The position numbers and the translations under genes are program-made. Positions 31,582 through 39,748 of a stretch of DNA of 52,056 nucleotides are shown here, in pieces. Source of the stretch: a virus. Location of the stretch: positions 1 through 52,056 of IMG/VR virus record IMGVR_UViG_3300048592_000456; one strand, written 5' to 3'. Under the pieces are notes generated by a model. The model ran no database searches. It was given only the letters and a program-made list of their open reading frames with translations, and was not told where the DNA came from. Position 1 is the stretch's first letter. Every line of letters starts with the position of its first letter.

Positions 31582-32486
31582 TACTCGGGCAGGAGGTCGG
31601 GGTCATCCGGGAGCGCGTCCCGGAAGGCGTCCGGCACGTCCGGCCGCTCGGTGGGGTCCTCGGGCGCCGGGTCGTTCGCCGGCGACGGCTTCGGCGTCCG
31701 CGCCTTGCGGCCCCGGCCCTTGATGGCCGCGCCGTGGGCGTCCACGTGGTCGCCCTTGTGCTCGGCGTAGAGCGTGCACCCGGCGTAGGGGCACGCGTCC
31801 GGCTCACCGGCCACGTCGGGCGGGGTCCCCTCGGGCAACCCGCCGTCCGTCTCACCCTCGGGGAGGTCCGAGTGGTACGAGTCGCGCGGCGCCGGCACGT
31901 GGTCCGGCCGGGTCGGCTCATCGTCGGTCCCGGATGAGACGTGGTAGCCGACCGCCCACTGGACGGCGGCCTCGCGCTGGGGCTCCGTCCACCCGTCCAC
32001 CGTCTCGGCCGTGACCTCGACGCCGACGCGCCCGAGCACGTCCCGGATGCGCTCGATGCCGAGGGACCCCACGTCCGGGCCGGTCAGCCCCGTGATGTCC
32101 CACGCCTCCGTCTGGCCGGCGGCCTCGGGGGACGTGAGGGGGAGCACGGTCTGTCCGCACACGTGCACGACGGGACTGCTGATGAGCAGCATCCCGGCGA
32201 TGCCGCCCTTGGCCCGGGACTTCGTGTAGGACTCGATGGTGCCCGTGATGGGGATGGTCATGCCGCACCCGTGCACGTGGCACGTCGCCCGCAGATGCAC
32301 CGTGGCCGGCTCGGTCAGTTCGGCCTCCGACTCATCGGGCGGCGGGACCGGGACGGCCGCGAGCACCCGGGAGGCGCTGTCCGCCGAGAGCATGAGCACG
32401 CCGTCGAGCGGCCCTCCCTCGATGGGCACCATGGCGGCCGCGAGCGCCTCGTGAACGTCGCGGCGGTACTGGTCGAAGCGGGTCAT
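31581..32486 (-). CDS. Hypothetical protein with acidic tail
   Basis: This 301-residue protein starts by ATGA overlap. A helical N-terminus (TRFDQYRRDVHEALAAAM) is followed by a beta core with RATCHVHGCGMTIPITGTIES and VVHVCGQTVLPL, Cys and His spaced for metal. Then comes a helical EPQREAAVQWAVGYHVS and a long acidic Pro-rich tail with CPYAGCTLYAEHKGDHVD, another Cys2His2 pattern. No family recognised. Confidence 0.72.
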   Translation of the reverse strand: MTRFDQYRRDVHEALAAAMVPIEGGPLDGVLMLSADSASRVLAAVPVPPPDESEAELTEPATVHLRATCHVHGCGMTIPITGTIESYTKSRAKGGIAGMLLISSPVVHVCGQTVLPLTSPEAAGQTEAWDITGLTGPDVGSLGIERIRDVLGRVGVEVTAETVDGWTEPQREAAVQWAVGYHVSSGTDDEPTRPDHVPAPRDSYHSDLPEGETDGGLPEGTPPDVAGEPDACPYAGCTLYAEHKGDHVDAHGAAIKGRGRKARTPKPSPANDPAPEDPTERPDVPDAFRDALPDDPDLLPE

Positions 32487-32668
32487 CGGTTCCTCCGGTG
32501 GTCGGCTGCGTTGGGGCACGTCGCGAAGTGGCTCACGCCGTCCTTGTTCATCGGCACCCGATTGTCCTTGGGCGAGTAGCACCACACGATGTCGGCGCCG
32601 CACGATGAGCACGTGCCCATGTTCGAGTAGGTGTAGCCCTTCGCGATGATGACGCCGAAGGGCGGCAT
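32483..32668 (-). CDS. Small zinc-binding-like protein
   Basis: This 61-residue protein has an ATG 1 base past the previous stop. GTCSSCGADIVWCYSPKDNRVPMN is followed by HFATCPNAADHRR, two CxxC-type half sites with His: the pattern of small 'DUF'-like phage zinc ribbons that carry a CxxC...W...NGK-like stretch. Role unknown. Confidence 0.7.
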   Translation of the reverse strand: MPPFGVIIAKGYTYSNMGTCSSCGADIVWCYSPKDNRVPMNKDGVSHFATCPNAADHRRNR

Positions 32669-32669
32669 G

Positions 32670-32969
32670 TCAGCCCTCGGCATCGTCGGCCTTGGGCTTC
32701 CGGGTCCGGGGCGCGCGCGGCTTGCCCGCCGTGTCATCGCCCACGCGGTCCTGCACGATGGCGACGAGGCTATCGGCCGAGACGCGGATGGTCCGCGCCG
32801 GCGTCCGGTGCTTGTCGCCACGGCGCTCGTGGATGAGGTAGAACCCCTGCCCGGTGCGGGCGTCCAACTCGGCCTTGGCATCGACCTCGATGTCCGAGCC
32901 GGACGTTCGGGCGACGAGGATGAGCGTCTGCCCATCCTTCGTCGTGATGGTGGCGCGGTCGCCCTTCAT
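32670..32969 (-). CDS. Small protein after Erf gene cluster
   Basis: This 99-residue protein has its start at ATG 32969 after CCGGAGGGACC. KGDRATITTKDGQTLILVAR, a helix, GQGFYLIHERRGDK and a Lys/Arg-rich acidic-mixed tail (GKPRAPRTRKPKADDAEG). Basic tail may bind nucleic acid. No family recognised. Confidence 0.7.
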   Translation of the reverse strand: MKGDRATITTKDGQTLILVARTSGSDIEVDAKAELDARTGQGFYLIHERRGDKHRTPARTIRVSADSLVAIVQDRVGDDTAGKPRAPRTRKPKADDAEG

Positions 32970-33006
32970 GGTCCCTCCGGTGTCGCTTGTGGTGGTCACA
33001 TGTGAT

Positions 33007-33345
33007 TCAGTGGGTCGGGTCGATGGGCGCCTCCCTCCGCATCGCGGCCGCGCCGGCGGCGACCCGGGCGGCGGCCGCGCCACGGCGGAACTCGGCACGC
33101 ACGGACGCCAGATGCTCGGGCGTCGAGCCGTGGTCCATCAGGTACGCCTCGATGACCCGGAGCAGCACCCGGGCGAGCGCCGGGTCCTCGACGGCGAGGA
33201 TGATGACCGCGTGCATGATGGCGCCCGGGCCGGAGTCCTCCTGCCCGAGCGTCGTGTGCACGAAGGACAGGGCCACCGCGATGTTGGGGTCACGGTCCTC
33301 CAGCAGCGCGTCGAGGTTCGGGTGCGGGTGGCGCGTCTCGTCCAC
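33007..33345 (-). CDS. Helical hypothetical protein next to Erf
   Basis: This 112-residue protein starts at GTG 33345, 1 base past the Erf stop. It is alpha-helical throughout (NLDALLEDRDPNIAVALSFVH, ARVLLRVIEAYLMDHG, VRAEFRRGAAAARVAAGAAAM). No motif known to me. Tight spacing suggests a recombination helper, inferred from position. Confidence 0.7.
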   Translation of the reverse strand: MDETRHPHPNLDALLEDRDPNIAVALSFVHTTLGQEDSGPGAIMHAVIILAVEDPALARVLLRVIEAYLMDHGSTPEHLASVRAEFRRGAAAARVAAGAAAMRREAPIDPTH

Positions 33346-33346
33346 G

Positions 33347-34183
33347 TCAGCGCTCCTGCGCCGCGACCCACTCGCGGCTGGGGCGCTCGTTGCACCATCC
33401 GTCCCCGACCCGGGTGGCGCAATACCAGCCCCGGGACCCGGAGCGGAACGCCTTGTGGTGCACCGGGCACTGACCATCGACGGACCCGCCGGCCGGCTGG
33501 GCGTGCTGGGCGGCCGGAGCGCCCGCGTCGCCGGGGAACGGTGGCTCATCCCCGTCCTGCGTCACGACGGGCCGCTGGGACGGCTGGGCGCGGCCGGAGG
33601 GTCGGGCGCCGCCCATGCGCTGCTGCGGCCGGGACTGCTGGCGTGGAGCCTGCCCGCCGGCGGCGTCGGGTAGGGTCGGCGCTTCCTCGTCGGGGTCCTT
33701 CCCGGTGGGGATGCTGTATGCGTTCAGCAGCCCCGCCTTGACGCCTGCGGTGATGGCCTTCGCGAGCGGCTTGTCGCTGTAGTCCACCGCCATGCCGGCG
33801 TACGTGGACTCGAACCGGTCCTCGGGGTTGTCCACGTTGATGAAGATGAGCCGGCCCTGCACCCGGGCGATGAAGGCTCGCTTGCCGGACCCGCCCTCCA
33901 GAACCTCGACGGACCAATCGTCCACCGTGTGCTGCGACATGATGCCCTGCGCCACGTGGGCATCCCGGATGGCGTCCTTGATGTGCTCCACCCGGGCGAA
34001 CGCGTACGACCCCTGCTCGGCCGGGCCGGTGCCCAACTTGGGGATGTAGCCGATGGTGGCGACCACGTTGAGCATCCGGGCGTGGATGTTGGCGTCGGTG
34101 CCGGCGAGCGCCGGGACCGTGTGTTGCACGGGCGCGTCCGGCGCCTCGGTCGGCGCCGGCGCGGCGGCGTTCGGCTGGGTCAT
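33347..34183 (-). CDS. erf: Erf-family single-strand annealing protein
   Basis: This 278-residue protein's N-terminal 165 residues match Erf: LNVVATIGYIPKLGTGPAEQG, YAFARVEHIKDAIRDAHVAQGI, VQGRLIFINVDNPEDRFESTYAG and DKPLAKAITAGVKAGLLNAYSI. Gln/Pro-rich linker then a CPVHHKAF...WYCATRV...WCNER zinc motif. It anneals complementary ssDNA in phage recombination. First gene behind cassette D and directly downstream of the RecB-like nuclease, together an exonuclease-annealase pair. Confidence 0.9.
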   Translation of the reverse strand: MTQPNAAAPAPTEAPDAPVQHTVPALAGTDANIHARMLNVVATIGYIPKLGTGPAEQGSYAFARVEHIKDAIRDAHVAQGIMSQHTVDDWSVEVLEGGSGKRAFIARVQGRLIFINVDNPEDRFESTYAGMAVDYSDKPLAKAITAGVKAGLLNAYSIPTGKDPDEEAPTLPDAAGGQAPRQQSRPQQRMGGARPSGRAQPSQRPVVTQDGDEPPFPGDAGAPAAQHAQPAGGSVDGQCPVHHKAFRSGSRGWYCATRVGDGWCNERPSREWVAAQER

Positions 34184-34221
34184 GGTCGGGTCCTCCGTGT
34201 GGTGGGTTCGTCGGTCCCGCG

Positions 34222-34251
34222 ATGATGACGCGGGCGGGTGGACATGTCAAC
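34222..34251 (-). promoter_or_regulatory. Dyad-operator promoter cassette D
   Basis: GTGGACATGTCAAC (34238-34251), -35 TTGACA (34250-34245), 17-base spacer, -10 CATCAT (34227-34222). The stop TGA of the upstream nuclease is inside the -35. This copy lacks the CCGGC leader hairpin and instead has CCCGCG-N7-CGCGGG (34216-34234) spanning the -10. Confidence 0.72.
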
Positions 34252-35656
34252 CGGCGTCCGGGTCATCCTCCGGCGGCGCGATGTCGAGCACGGCCGGCCC
34301 GATGGGGCAGCCCGGGTGGATGACCTGCCCGTACCGGTCCGCGATGGGCTCGCGGTAGTGGCACTTCCCGCACGCCTTCGGGTTGAAGGCCAGCGCGGTC
34401 GGGTCGCCGGTGTCGAGCGCCACTCCCCAGCGGTCGAAGTAGGACCGCGCCACGGCGAGGATGGACGGGTGGACGGGCGCCGTGATGAGCGCCCAATACG
34501 GCTTCTGGGTCCGGCGGTATTCGAGGTAGCCGTGCCACGTCGGGAGGGTCCCGCCGTTCGCGACCGTGAGCATCCAGTCGTACGCGGCCGCCTCGCCGGC
34601 GACCCACTTCGCCGGGTAGGAGCCGGCCTTGCTGAGCGCCTTGACATCCACCCACGCGTCCAGCGACCCCTCGCCGTTCACGAACACGTAGTCGGGCTGT
34701 CCCGTGATGCCACGGCCGCCGACCACGCCGGGCGCGTGGAGTTTCATCTGCGCCCGCGTGGTGGTCCCGGGCACGTCGAGCCACGCGATGGGCGGTCCGT
34801 CCGGTGTGCCCTCGGGCTCGGGCTCCGTGAGCCACTCCACGACCTCGCCCTTGGACATCCGGGGCTTGACGCGGTTGGGCCAGAGGCCGAGCAGTTTCTC
34901 GCACGCCAGCCCTAGCTGGGCCGTGAGCACCTTCCAGTCCTCATCGGTCCATGGCCGCGAGAGCATCCGGCCGCGCGCGACGGACACGCCACGGCGGACC
35001 GCCTCGCCCACGTCCTCCCACAGCCCTTCCTCCGTGACCGCCTCGCCCATGCCCTCCGCGGACACGTCGATGCCCACGGTGCTCATGTCGTGCGGCCCGA
35101 ACTCCAGCCGGCGCGCCATCAGGAAGCCGTGGGATGCGTCGAGCGCCATGCCGAAGACGATGGGCTCGTCGGCGCCGGTGCGGAGCCGGTAGCCGCGCTC
35201 GTCGCGCACGACCTCCCGGTAGAACGTCTCGCGCTCGCACCCGTACCCGCCGGTCGCGCCGATGACCGACTTCCAGATGGCCTCCTTCGGCCCGTGCGTG
35301 CTGGTAGCATCCGGAGCGACCGCGCGCTTGGGTTCGTCGGGTTCTCCGGGCGCGCGGTCATCCGTCACCACGGTCACGGTCGCGCCGACGCCGGCGACGG
35401 CCTCCACGTGGAGCACCGCGTCATCCGGGACCACCGGCAGCGCCTCGGGCGTCTCCGTGGCAGCGCGCGCCACGCGGTCCGTGTGCCGTGGGTCGCCGGG
35501 CATGACGATGCACCCGGGCTCCGCGGGCGGGATGTCCCCGAACACGGGCACGGGCGCCAGCCCGGGATGGGTCCCACCACCGGTCCGCTCGCACCGCCGG
35601 GCGGCGGCCGTGGTCCGGTGCGCGATGGTGCAGACGGTCGGGTTCGTGCCGGTCAT
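34247..35656 (-). CDS. RecB/Cas4-like PD-(D/E)XK nuclease
   Basis: This 469-residue protein has a nuclease core GITGQPDYVF (Asp322) with WVDVKALSK (Asp337, Lys339), then a helix with WVAGEAAAYDWML. The C-terminus has CGKCHYREPI...HPGC, and an upstream Cys (GYGCERE at 138-142), giving the four-Cys pattern of Cas4/AddB-type Fe-S nucleases. The first 110 residues are an unassigned extension. Together with Erf downstream it would process double-stranded ends for recombination. It overlaps the XRE regulator by ATGA. Confidence 0.85.
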   Translation of the reverse strand: MTGTNPTVCTIAHRTTAAARRCERTGGGTHPGLAPVPVFGDIPPAEPGCIVMPGDPRHTDRVARAATETPEALPVVPDDAVLHVEAVAGVGATVTVVTDDRAPGEPDEPKRAVAPDATSTHGPKEAIWKSVIGATGGYGCERETFYREVVRDERGYRLRTGADEPIVFGMALDASHGFLMARRLEFGPHDMSTVGIDVSAEGMGEAVTEEGLWEDVGEAVRRGVSVARGRMLSRPWTDEDWKVLTAQLGLACEKLLGLWPNRVKPRMSKGEVVEWLTEPEPEGTPDGPPIAWLDVPGTTTRAQMKLHAPGVVGGRGITGQPDYVFVNGEGSLDAWVDVKALSKAGSYPAKWVAGEAAAYDWMLTVANGGTLPTWHGYLEYRRTQKPYWALITAPVHPSILAVARSYFDRWGVALDTGDPTALAFNPKACGKCHYREPIADRYGQVIHPGCPIGPAVLDIAPPEDDPDAG

Positions 35657-35979
35657 GGCCGGGTGACGCCCGTGCCGTAGCCGGTCGCGATGAGGTCCAC
35701 GGCGGCGCGGTAGCGGCCGGCGGCCTCGATGGACGCGTCACCGTTCTCCATCTTGCTCACCATCTGCTTGCTGAGGTCCAGCGCGGACCCCACGTCGGAC
35801 ATGCCGACGCCGGCGGCCTCGCGGTAGAGCCGGAGCACCACGCCCGGGACCCGGGTCATGGTGGGCGGGAGCATCCGGCGCGCGAACCGGTTCGCGAGGT
35901 TCAGGTTCCGGGTCACGGCGACCGCCACGCGCGCGGCGCTGGCAGCCTCCCGTTCCTCGACGGCGGACGGGGTGGTCAC
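35653..35979 (-). CDS. XRE-family helix-turn-helix regulator
   Basis: This 108-residue protein starts at GTG 35979 after GGCAGGAGGGCAATC. After a basic N-terminal helix (ARVAVAVTRNLNLANRFARR) comes the Xre domain: LRLYREAAGVGMSDVGSALDLSKQMVSKMENGDASI, with helix 2 and 3 residues 60-85. No dyad operator lies near its own start, so autoregulation is not evident; it is a plausible but unproven binder of the eight cassette dyads. Confidence 0.82.
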   Translation of the reverse strand: MTTPSAVEEREAASAARVAVAVTRNLNLANRFARRMLPPTMTRVPGVVLRLYREAAGVGMSDVGSALDLSKQMVSKMENGDASIEAAGRYRAAVDLIATGYGTGVTRP

Positions 35980-36020
35980 GATTGCCCTCCTGCCGCGCTC
36001 CGCGGCCTCAGACGGCCGGA

Positions 36021-36039
36021 AGCCCCGGCGGGATGCCGG
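36021..36039 (-). terminator. Hairpin before XRE gene
   Basis: CCCCGGC (36021-36027) pairs with GCCGGGG (36033-36039) over a 5-base loop in the 175-base gap between 36155 and 35979. The gap holds no cassette dyad; a GGTACC lies right beside the hairpin at 36039-36044. Terminator or leader hairpin of the regulator cannot be told apart. Confidence 0.5.
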
Positions 36040-36154
36040 GGTACCGGTGGGGTGGATTGCGGCCCGCCTTGCGCCCATGGGGCGGGTCTGGGGACCATCC
36101 GCGGTCGGCACCGTCGCGTGCCTGCGACGCACCGCGGGGACGCGGCCCCTGTGG

Positions 36155-36895
36155 TCAGTGGAGCGTCGCCTTCGCGACCGTCTCCAGCGCGGCCTGCGCC
36201 TCGTCCGTGGCCGACGCGATGACCGCCTGCGGGGCGGGCATCCGGTCGATGCGGTCGATGAGCGCCTTGGCCTCGCGGACCTTGGCGAGGTCGGTCGGGT
36301 CCGGGAGCCGGCCGGCGCCACGCCGGGACTCCGTGACCGTGACCGCCGACGCGGCGGCCTCGATGCCCGGGGTCGATGCCGGGACCGCGAGGCGCCACCG
36401 GCGCGCGTACTTGGCGCGCTTGGCCTTGTCGGTGGACGGCGCCTTGGACGGACCCTCGGGCGCGGACCCGTTGGGGCGGACCCAGCGGCCCGTCGTGTTG
36501 AGCGCCGTCATCAGCGCCACGTCGCCGGAGGCGATGATGGCGTCCACGGCCGCGACCGTCAGGAGGACCACGGGCTCGCCGGCGACCGGCGCGGCCGGCT
36601 CCACCGGGGCGGGCTTGGCGGCCTTGGCCGGCTTGGCGGCCGGCTTCGCCTTGGGCTCGGGCTTCGGGGCGGCGGCGCGCTTGGCCTTGGCCTCGGCGGC
36701 CCGGGCGGCTGCGCGGGTGGCCGGATTCTTCGCCGGGACCGGCTCGCCCACGGCGTCGGTCGCGATGTCCGCGATGACCTCGCCCACCGTGGGCTCATCC
36801 GCGGCCGCCACGTCCGCGAGGACGGTATCGGCCGTCGCGGTGCCGTTGAGGATGGCCGCGATGCCGGCCTTGACGGTTGCCTTCTTGGTCGCCAT
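36155..36895 (-). CDS. Lys/Ala/Pro-rich protein, product of internal promoter E
   Basis: This 246-residue protein starts at ATG 36895 after GGAGGGAGAACCGACACC. N-terminus MATKKATVKAGIAAIL, then a 50-residue AKAKRAAAPKP/AKPAKAAKPAP linker like bacterial histone-H1-type tails. A C-terminal domain has VLLTVAAVDAIIASGDVALM and KYARRWRLAVPAS. DNA or RNA binding is likely from composition. The reading frame is open upstream into the preceding gene. Confidence 0.78.
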   Translation of the reverse strand: MATKKATVKAGIAAILNGTATADTVLADVAAADEPTVGEVIADIATDAVGEPVPAKNPATRAAARAAEAKAKRAAAPKPEPKAKPAAKPAKAAKPAPVEPAAPVAGEPVVLLTVAAVDAIIASGDVALMTALNTTGRWVRPNGSAPEGPSKAPSTDKAKRAKYARRWRLAVPASTPGIEAAASAVTVTESRRGAGRLPDPTDLAKVREAKALIDRIDRMPAPQAVIASATDEAQAALETVAKATLH

Positions 36896-37456
36896 GGTGT
36901 CGGTTCTCCCTCCGGCTGTCCTGCCGGGCTGGTCGCCCGCCGTGGTGGTCGGGTCGATGGGTGCATCTTGCGCCGTCGTGGTGGACATGTCAACTTGCTG
37001 GGATGGTACGGTGGTCCCATCTGGCACCGGTACCCTTGCCGACTCGGCGCCGGCGTGGCATCGGCAGTCGCATCCGCGCACGGCGCCCGGGCAGTCCCGG
37101 GGCGGCTGCCCGACACCGCAGAGGAACGAGTGTCCATCCGTCCACGGCGCGTCGGACCATTCCTGCTCCACGTCGAGCAGCCGGCCGACGTGGAACGGGC
37201 ACGCGTACGTGTGGCCGACCGGGAGGCTCGGGATGGTGGCGGCGCATCCGTCCCCGACACAGACCGTCCGGCCCGGCTGGACGCGGACGGAGCGGTAGAC
37301 GGCTTCCTCGTCATCGTCCGGCTCCGCGAGGCGCCAGATGCCCTCGGTCATCTGCCACGCGTGACCGCGGCCGGCCTCCACGAGCGCCGGCGCCGGCGTG
37401 CCCGGGAGCACCCGGCCGGTGGCCGCGTCCACGACCACGAGTTCCGGGCGGCTCAC
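36155..37456 (-). CDS. Cys-rich protein in frame with the downstream Lys/Ala-rich gene
   Basis: A GTG at 37456 (GTGA overlap) opens a frame that never stops before 36155. The first 145 codons look genuine: DPDDEEAVYR-like acidic region, RTVCVGDGCAATIP, YACPFHVGR, HSFLCGVGQPPRDCP and GCDCRCHAG, eight or more Cys for zinc. The next 45 codons are simply the promoter and leader of cassette E, then ATG 36895. A full product of 433 residues is possible from the upstream promoter, or the first gene ends in a lost stop. Confidence 0.6.
   Translation of the reverse strand: MSRPELVVVDAATGRVLPGTPAPALVEAGRGHAWQMTEGIWRLAEPDDDEEAVYRSVRVQPGRTVCVGDGCAATIPSLPVGHTYACPFHVGRLLDVEQEWSDAPWTDGHSFLCGVGQPPRDCPGAVRGCDCRCHAGAESARVPVPDGTTVPSQQVDMSTTTAQDAPIDPTTTAGDQPGRTAGGRTDTMATKKATVKAGIAAILNGTATADTVLADVAAADEPTVGEVIADIATDAVGEPVPAKNPATRAAARAAEAKAKRAAAPKPEPKAKPAAKPAKAAKPAPVEPAAPVAGEPVVLLTVAAVDAIIASGDVALMTALNTTGRWVRPNGSAPEGPSKAPSTDKAKRAKYARRWRLAVPASTPGIEAAASAVTVTESRRGAGRLPDPTDLAKVREAKALIDRIDRMPAPQAVIASATDEAQAALETVAKATLH
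36965..36994 (-). promoter_or_regulatory. Dyad-operator promoter cassette E (inside an open frame)
   Basis: GTGGACATGTCAAC (36981-36994), -35 TTGACA (36993-36988), 17-base spacer, -10 CAAGAT (36970-36965). The spacer and -10 are the same as at cassette H, including flanking CCACGACGGCG. Leader hairpin 36927-36912 has the form CCGGC-N6-GCCGG. Confidence 0.78.
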
Positions 37457-38115
37457 GAGTGGACCCACCCGAACCGGTCGCCCACCCGGTAGAACCGGGC
37501 CATGGTGCCGAACGGCTCGCGCATCCCGGGAGTGGACACGACGAACATGGCCGTGATGCCCGGGCGCCGCTGCTCGACGTACGGCAGGGCGCCGTACTCG
37601 GCACCGCGCGCGCCGCGGAGCATGACCACCTTGTCGTTGCCGGTCCGGGTGACCTCGTACTTGCGGCCGAGCACCGCGAGGGTGACGCTCTGGCCGGCCG
37701 GCGGGAGGATGACCTCATCGGTCATGCGCGGGAACGGCTTCGGGTTGCCGTCGAGCCACGAGGCCCGGAGGCACGCCACGCACTCGCCGGCGCCCGGCAT
37801 GTCCTGACCGCGGAGCACGCGGCCGGCGATGGCGCACTCGCGGGCGTCCACGTGCTCCGGCACCGTCACGCGGACGATGGCGACTCCGCGCCAGCCATCC
37901 TCGTGCTGCTCGATGGCGGCCCACTCGGCGTCGAACACGTCGCCGGGCACGAAGCCCCACGACTCCGGGTCATCCGTCGTGTTGACGGTGAGGTACTGGT
38001 CCTGCACCGCGGCGATGGCCGCGCGAGCGGCCGCGTTCTGGGTGATGTACCCGCGGACGAGGACGTGGACGGTGGTCGGCTCGGTGGTGGGCCGGACCTC
38101 GATGGTGCGCGTCAT
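37453..38115 (-). CDS. Hypothetical protein behind cassette F
   Basis: This 220-residue protein's ATG 38115 follows GAAGGAGAACCGACC. An N-terminal beta-alpha unit (RTIEVRPTTEPTTVHVLVRG, AARAAIAAVQDQY), a centre with GECVACLRASWL, and MTDEVILPPAGQSVTLAVLGRKYEVTRT. No family recognised. Stop overlaps the next start by GTGA. Confidence 0.75.
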   Translation of the reverse strand: MTRTIEVRPTTEPTTVHVLVRGYITQNAAARAAIAAVQDQYLTVNTTDDPESWGFVPGDVFDAEWAAIEQHEDGWRGVAIVRVTVPEHVDARECAIAGRVLRGQDMPGAGECVACLRASWLDGNPKPFPRMTDEVILPPAGQSVTLAVLGRKYEVTRTGNDKVVMLRGARGAEYGALPYVEQRRPGITAMFVVSTPGMREPFGTMARFYRVGDRFGWVHS

Positions 38116-38166
38116 GGTCGGTTCTCCTTCGTCCGGCTGACCGGCCGGGGCGGTGTCGATGTCCAC

Positions 38167-38196
38167 AAGATAGCCGACCGTGGTGGACATGTCCAC
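38167..38196 (-). promoter_or_regulatory. Dyad-operator promoter cassette F
   Basis: Perfect palindrome GTGGACATGTCCAC (38183-38196), -35 TGGACA (38195-38190), -10 TATCTT (38172-38167), the best -10 of the set. GTGGACATCG follows the -10, as in cassette A. GTACC sites lie 3 and about 24 bases upstream; leader hairpin 38148-38133. Confidence 0.82.
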
Positions 38197-38235
38197 TGGT
38201 ACGGTCGGCTACCCCGGTGGTACCGGTGCGGGCCG

Positions 38236-39018
38236 TCAACGGTCGCGGCGCCACCATCCGGGCGGGATGCCCTGCGCGCGCTCGTACGGCATCGCCCGGC
38301 CGTCATCGGACCCGCCCGGGCCACCCTTGCCGACGATGCCCGCGAAGGACGCCGTGAGGGTCCGCCATAGGTCGCGCTCGGCCATGGTCCCCAGAGCGCC
38401 GAGGTCGCGCCATCGGGCGGACCGGTAGAGCCGCATGGCCGCCTCCGTCTGGTCCGCGGTCATCCCGGACCGGAGCCGGTACCCGCCGACCGTGGTGAGC
38501 GCCGGGCATCCGATGACGTGGCCGATGGCGGTGCACCGGCAGCCGGCCCGCTGGGCGCCCTCAGCGGCCGGAGCCGGCTCGGGCGGTGTCCCGGGACCAT
38601 CCGTGGGCGTCTCGGCCGTCTGGGACGGGCTGGCGGCGCCCACGGGTGGCACGATGGGCCACCGGCCGATGCCGAGCGCTGCGCGGACGGTGCACGGCCA
38701 GCAGGACCGGTCGGCGCCGTACTTGGCGTCCGGCCGGCGACCGTACCGGATGCAGTCGTCAGGGCCGGTGGTGCTGTTCTCGCACGCGTCGAGCGCACCG
38801 GGTCCGAGCGCGAGGATGAAGGCGTTGACCGGGACCACGGGCACGTCCTGACGAGCCGGCGCCGGGCGGCCGAGCACGTGCCCGCCGCCGTGGCCGGCGA
38901 CCCACTGGCACGCGTACCCGTCAGCCTGCACCGGGCAGAGCGCCTCCGGGACCCACGAGCCGCACGACTCGCGCCAGTGGTCGATGGTCCCGCACACGGG
39001 GCAGATGGGCTCGCTCAT
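38236..39018 (-). CDS. Cys-rich multi-knuckle protein
   Basis: This 260-residue protein opens ICPVCGTIDHWRESCGSW and then ALCPVQADGYACQWVAGHGGGHV, DACENS, DRSCWPCTVRAALG, and GCRCTAIGHVIGCP: at least five Cys/His groups for several zinc ions. The HxxCG and CQWVAGHGGGH patterns are common in actinophage early proteins. It starts ATGA-coupled after the DUF3846 gene. Role unknown. Confidence 0.72.
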   Translation of the reverse strand: MSEPICPVCGTIDHWRESCGSWVPEALCPVQADGYACQWVAGHGGGHVLGRPAPARQDVPVVPVNAFILALGPGALDACENSTTGPDDCIRYGRRPDAKYGADRSCWPCTVRAALGIGRWPIVPPVGAASPSQTAETPTDGPGTPPEPAPAAEGAQRAGCRCTAIGHVIGCPALTTVGGYRLRSGMTADQTEAAMRLYRSARWRDLGALGTMAERDLWRTLTASFAGIVGKGGPGGSDDGRAMPYERAQGIPPGWWRRDR

Positions 39019-39527
39019 GCGTCGATGACCTCCGACACGAGGCGCTGCCGGACGGCGGCCGGGAGCGGCGTGTCCTCGCCCTCGTCATCCGGCCCGCCGA
39101 TGAGCACGACGGGACCCATGAGGATGTCCCCGCGGACGCCGAGGAAGATGGTGGCGGCGCTGTTGACGGGCTGGCCGTTGAGCTTCCCTTCTTCGTCGCA
39201 GTACGCGGTGAAGTCGCCGTCATGCGGCACGACCTCGATGTACCCGCCGACCGCGGACTGGAGGTCCGTCAGGGTCGGCTTGCCGAACCGCCACGAGACA
39301 CGGCCGGCCGGGTCGATGACCACCCAGAACGGCGCCTCCGTGAGCGCCGGGAGGGACGGTTCGGCGGGGTCGGCCGCCACGTAGTCATCGCCACCGGGCG
39401 TGAGCGCGTAGGCGACCTCGCGGCGGGACTGCCGGAGGCTCCGCGCCCAGACCACGAGGGGGTGCTGGTCGAGCGGCACGTCATCCGCCTCCACCATCAG
39501 GTGAGCGTAGTCGTCTCGGGTGCACAT
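39015..39527 (-). CDS. DUF3846-domain protein
   Basis: This 170-residue protein's C-terminal part GGYIEVVPHDGDFTAYCDEEGKL, NGQPVNSAATIF and ILMGPVVLIGG is the DUF3846 core, widespread in phages and host mobile elements with unknown role. The N-terminal 60 residues are charged. ATG 39527 is 6 bases after the previous stop. Confidence 0.8.
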   Translation of the reverse strand: MCTRDDYAHLMVEADDVPLDQHPLVVWARSLRQSRREVAYALTPGGDDYVAADPAEPSLPALTEAPFWVVIDPAGRVSWRFGKPTLTDLQSAVGGYIEVVPHDGDFTAYCDEEGKLNGQPVNSAATIFLGVRGDILMGPVVLIGGPDDEGEDTPLPAAVRQRLVSEVIDA

Positions 39528-39532
39528 CGGGT

Positions 39533-39748
39533 TCAGACTCCTTCCGGGAAACAGGTGGTGCACAGGTCCCACTCGTCTGACGTGGGACGGTCGGCGGTGT
39601 GCTCGCCCTGCTCGGGGAGCAACAGGTAGCGTTCCTCGCCCAGACCGCACGTGGTCTGGTACGCGTAGCCGGTCCGCCCGCGAGGGTCGGCCCAGCGGCC
39701 ATAGTGGTCGGTCGGCCCCTCGCTCACGACGTGAGCGGTGCCGTCCAC
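39533..39748 (-). CDS. Small Trp/Cys protein with missing standard start
   Basis: GTG 39748 gives 71 residues: HVVSEGPTDHYGRW, QTTCGLGEERYLLLP, and DLCTTCFPEGV with CxxC. However the phage's usual GGAGGACCCGAC initiation block lies farther up and is followed by ATC (39769) where ATG is expected, in frame with this protein (78 residues). Either ATC starts it or a weak GTG is used. Function unknown. Confidence 0.65.
   Translation of the reverse strand: MDGTAHVVSEGPTDHYGRWADPRGRTGYAYQTTCGLGEERYLLLPEQGEHTADRPTSDEWDLCTTCFPEGV

Noticed and set aside
35858-37492. A 544-codon plus-strand frame opposite the XRE and Lys/Ala-rich genes
   Set aside because: Low-complexity Arg/Gly composition, no ribosome site or promoter, and recognisable proteins on the other strand.
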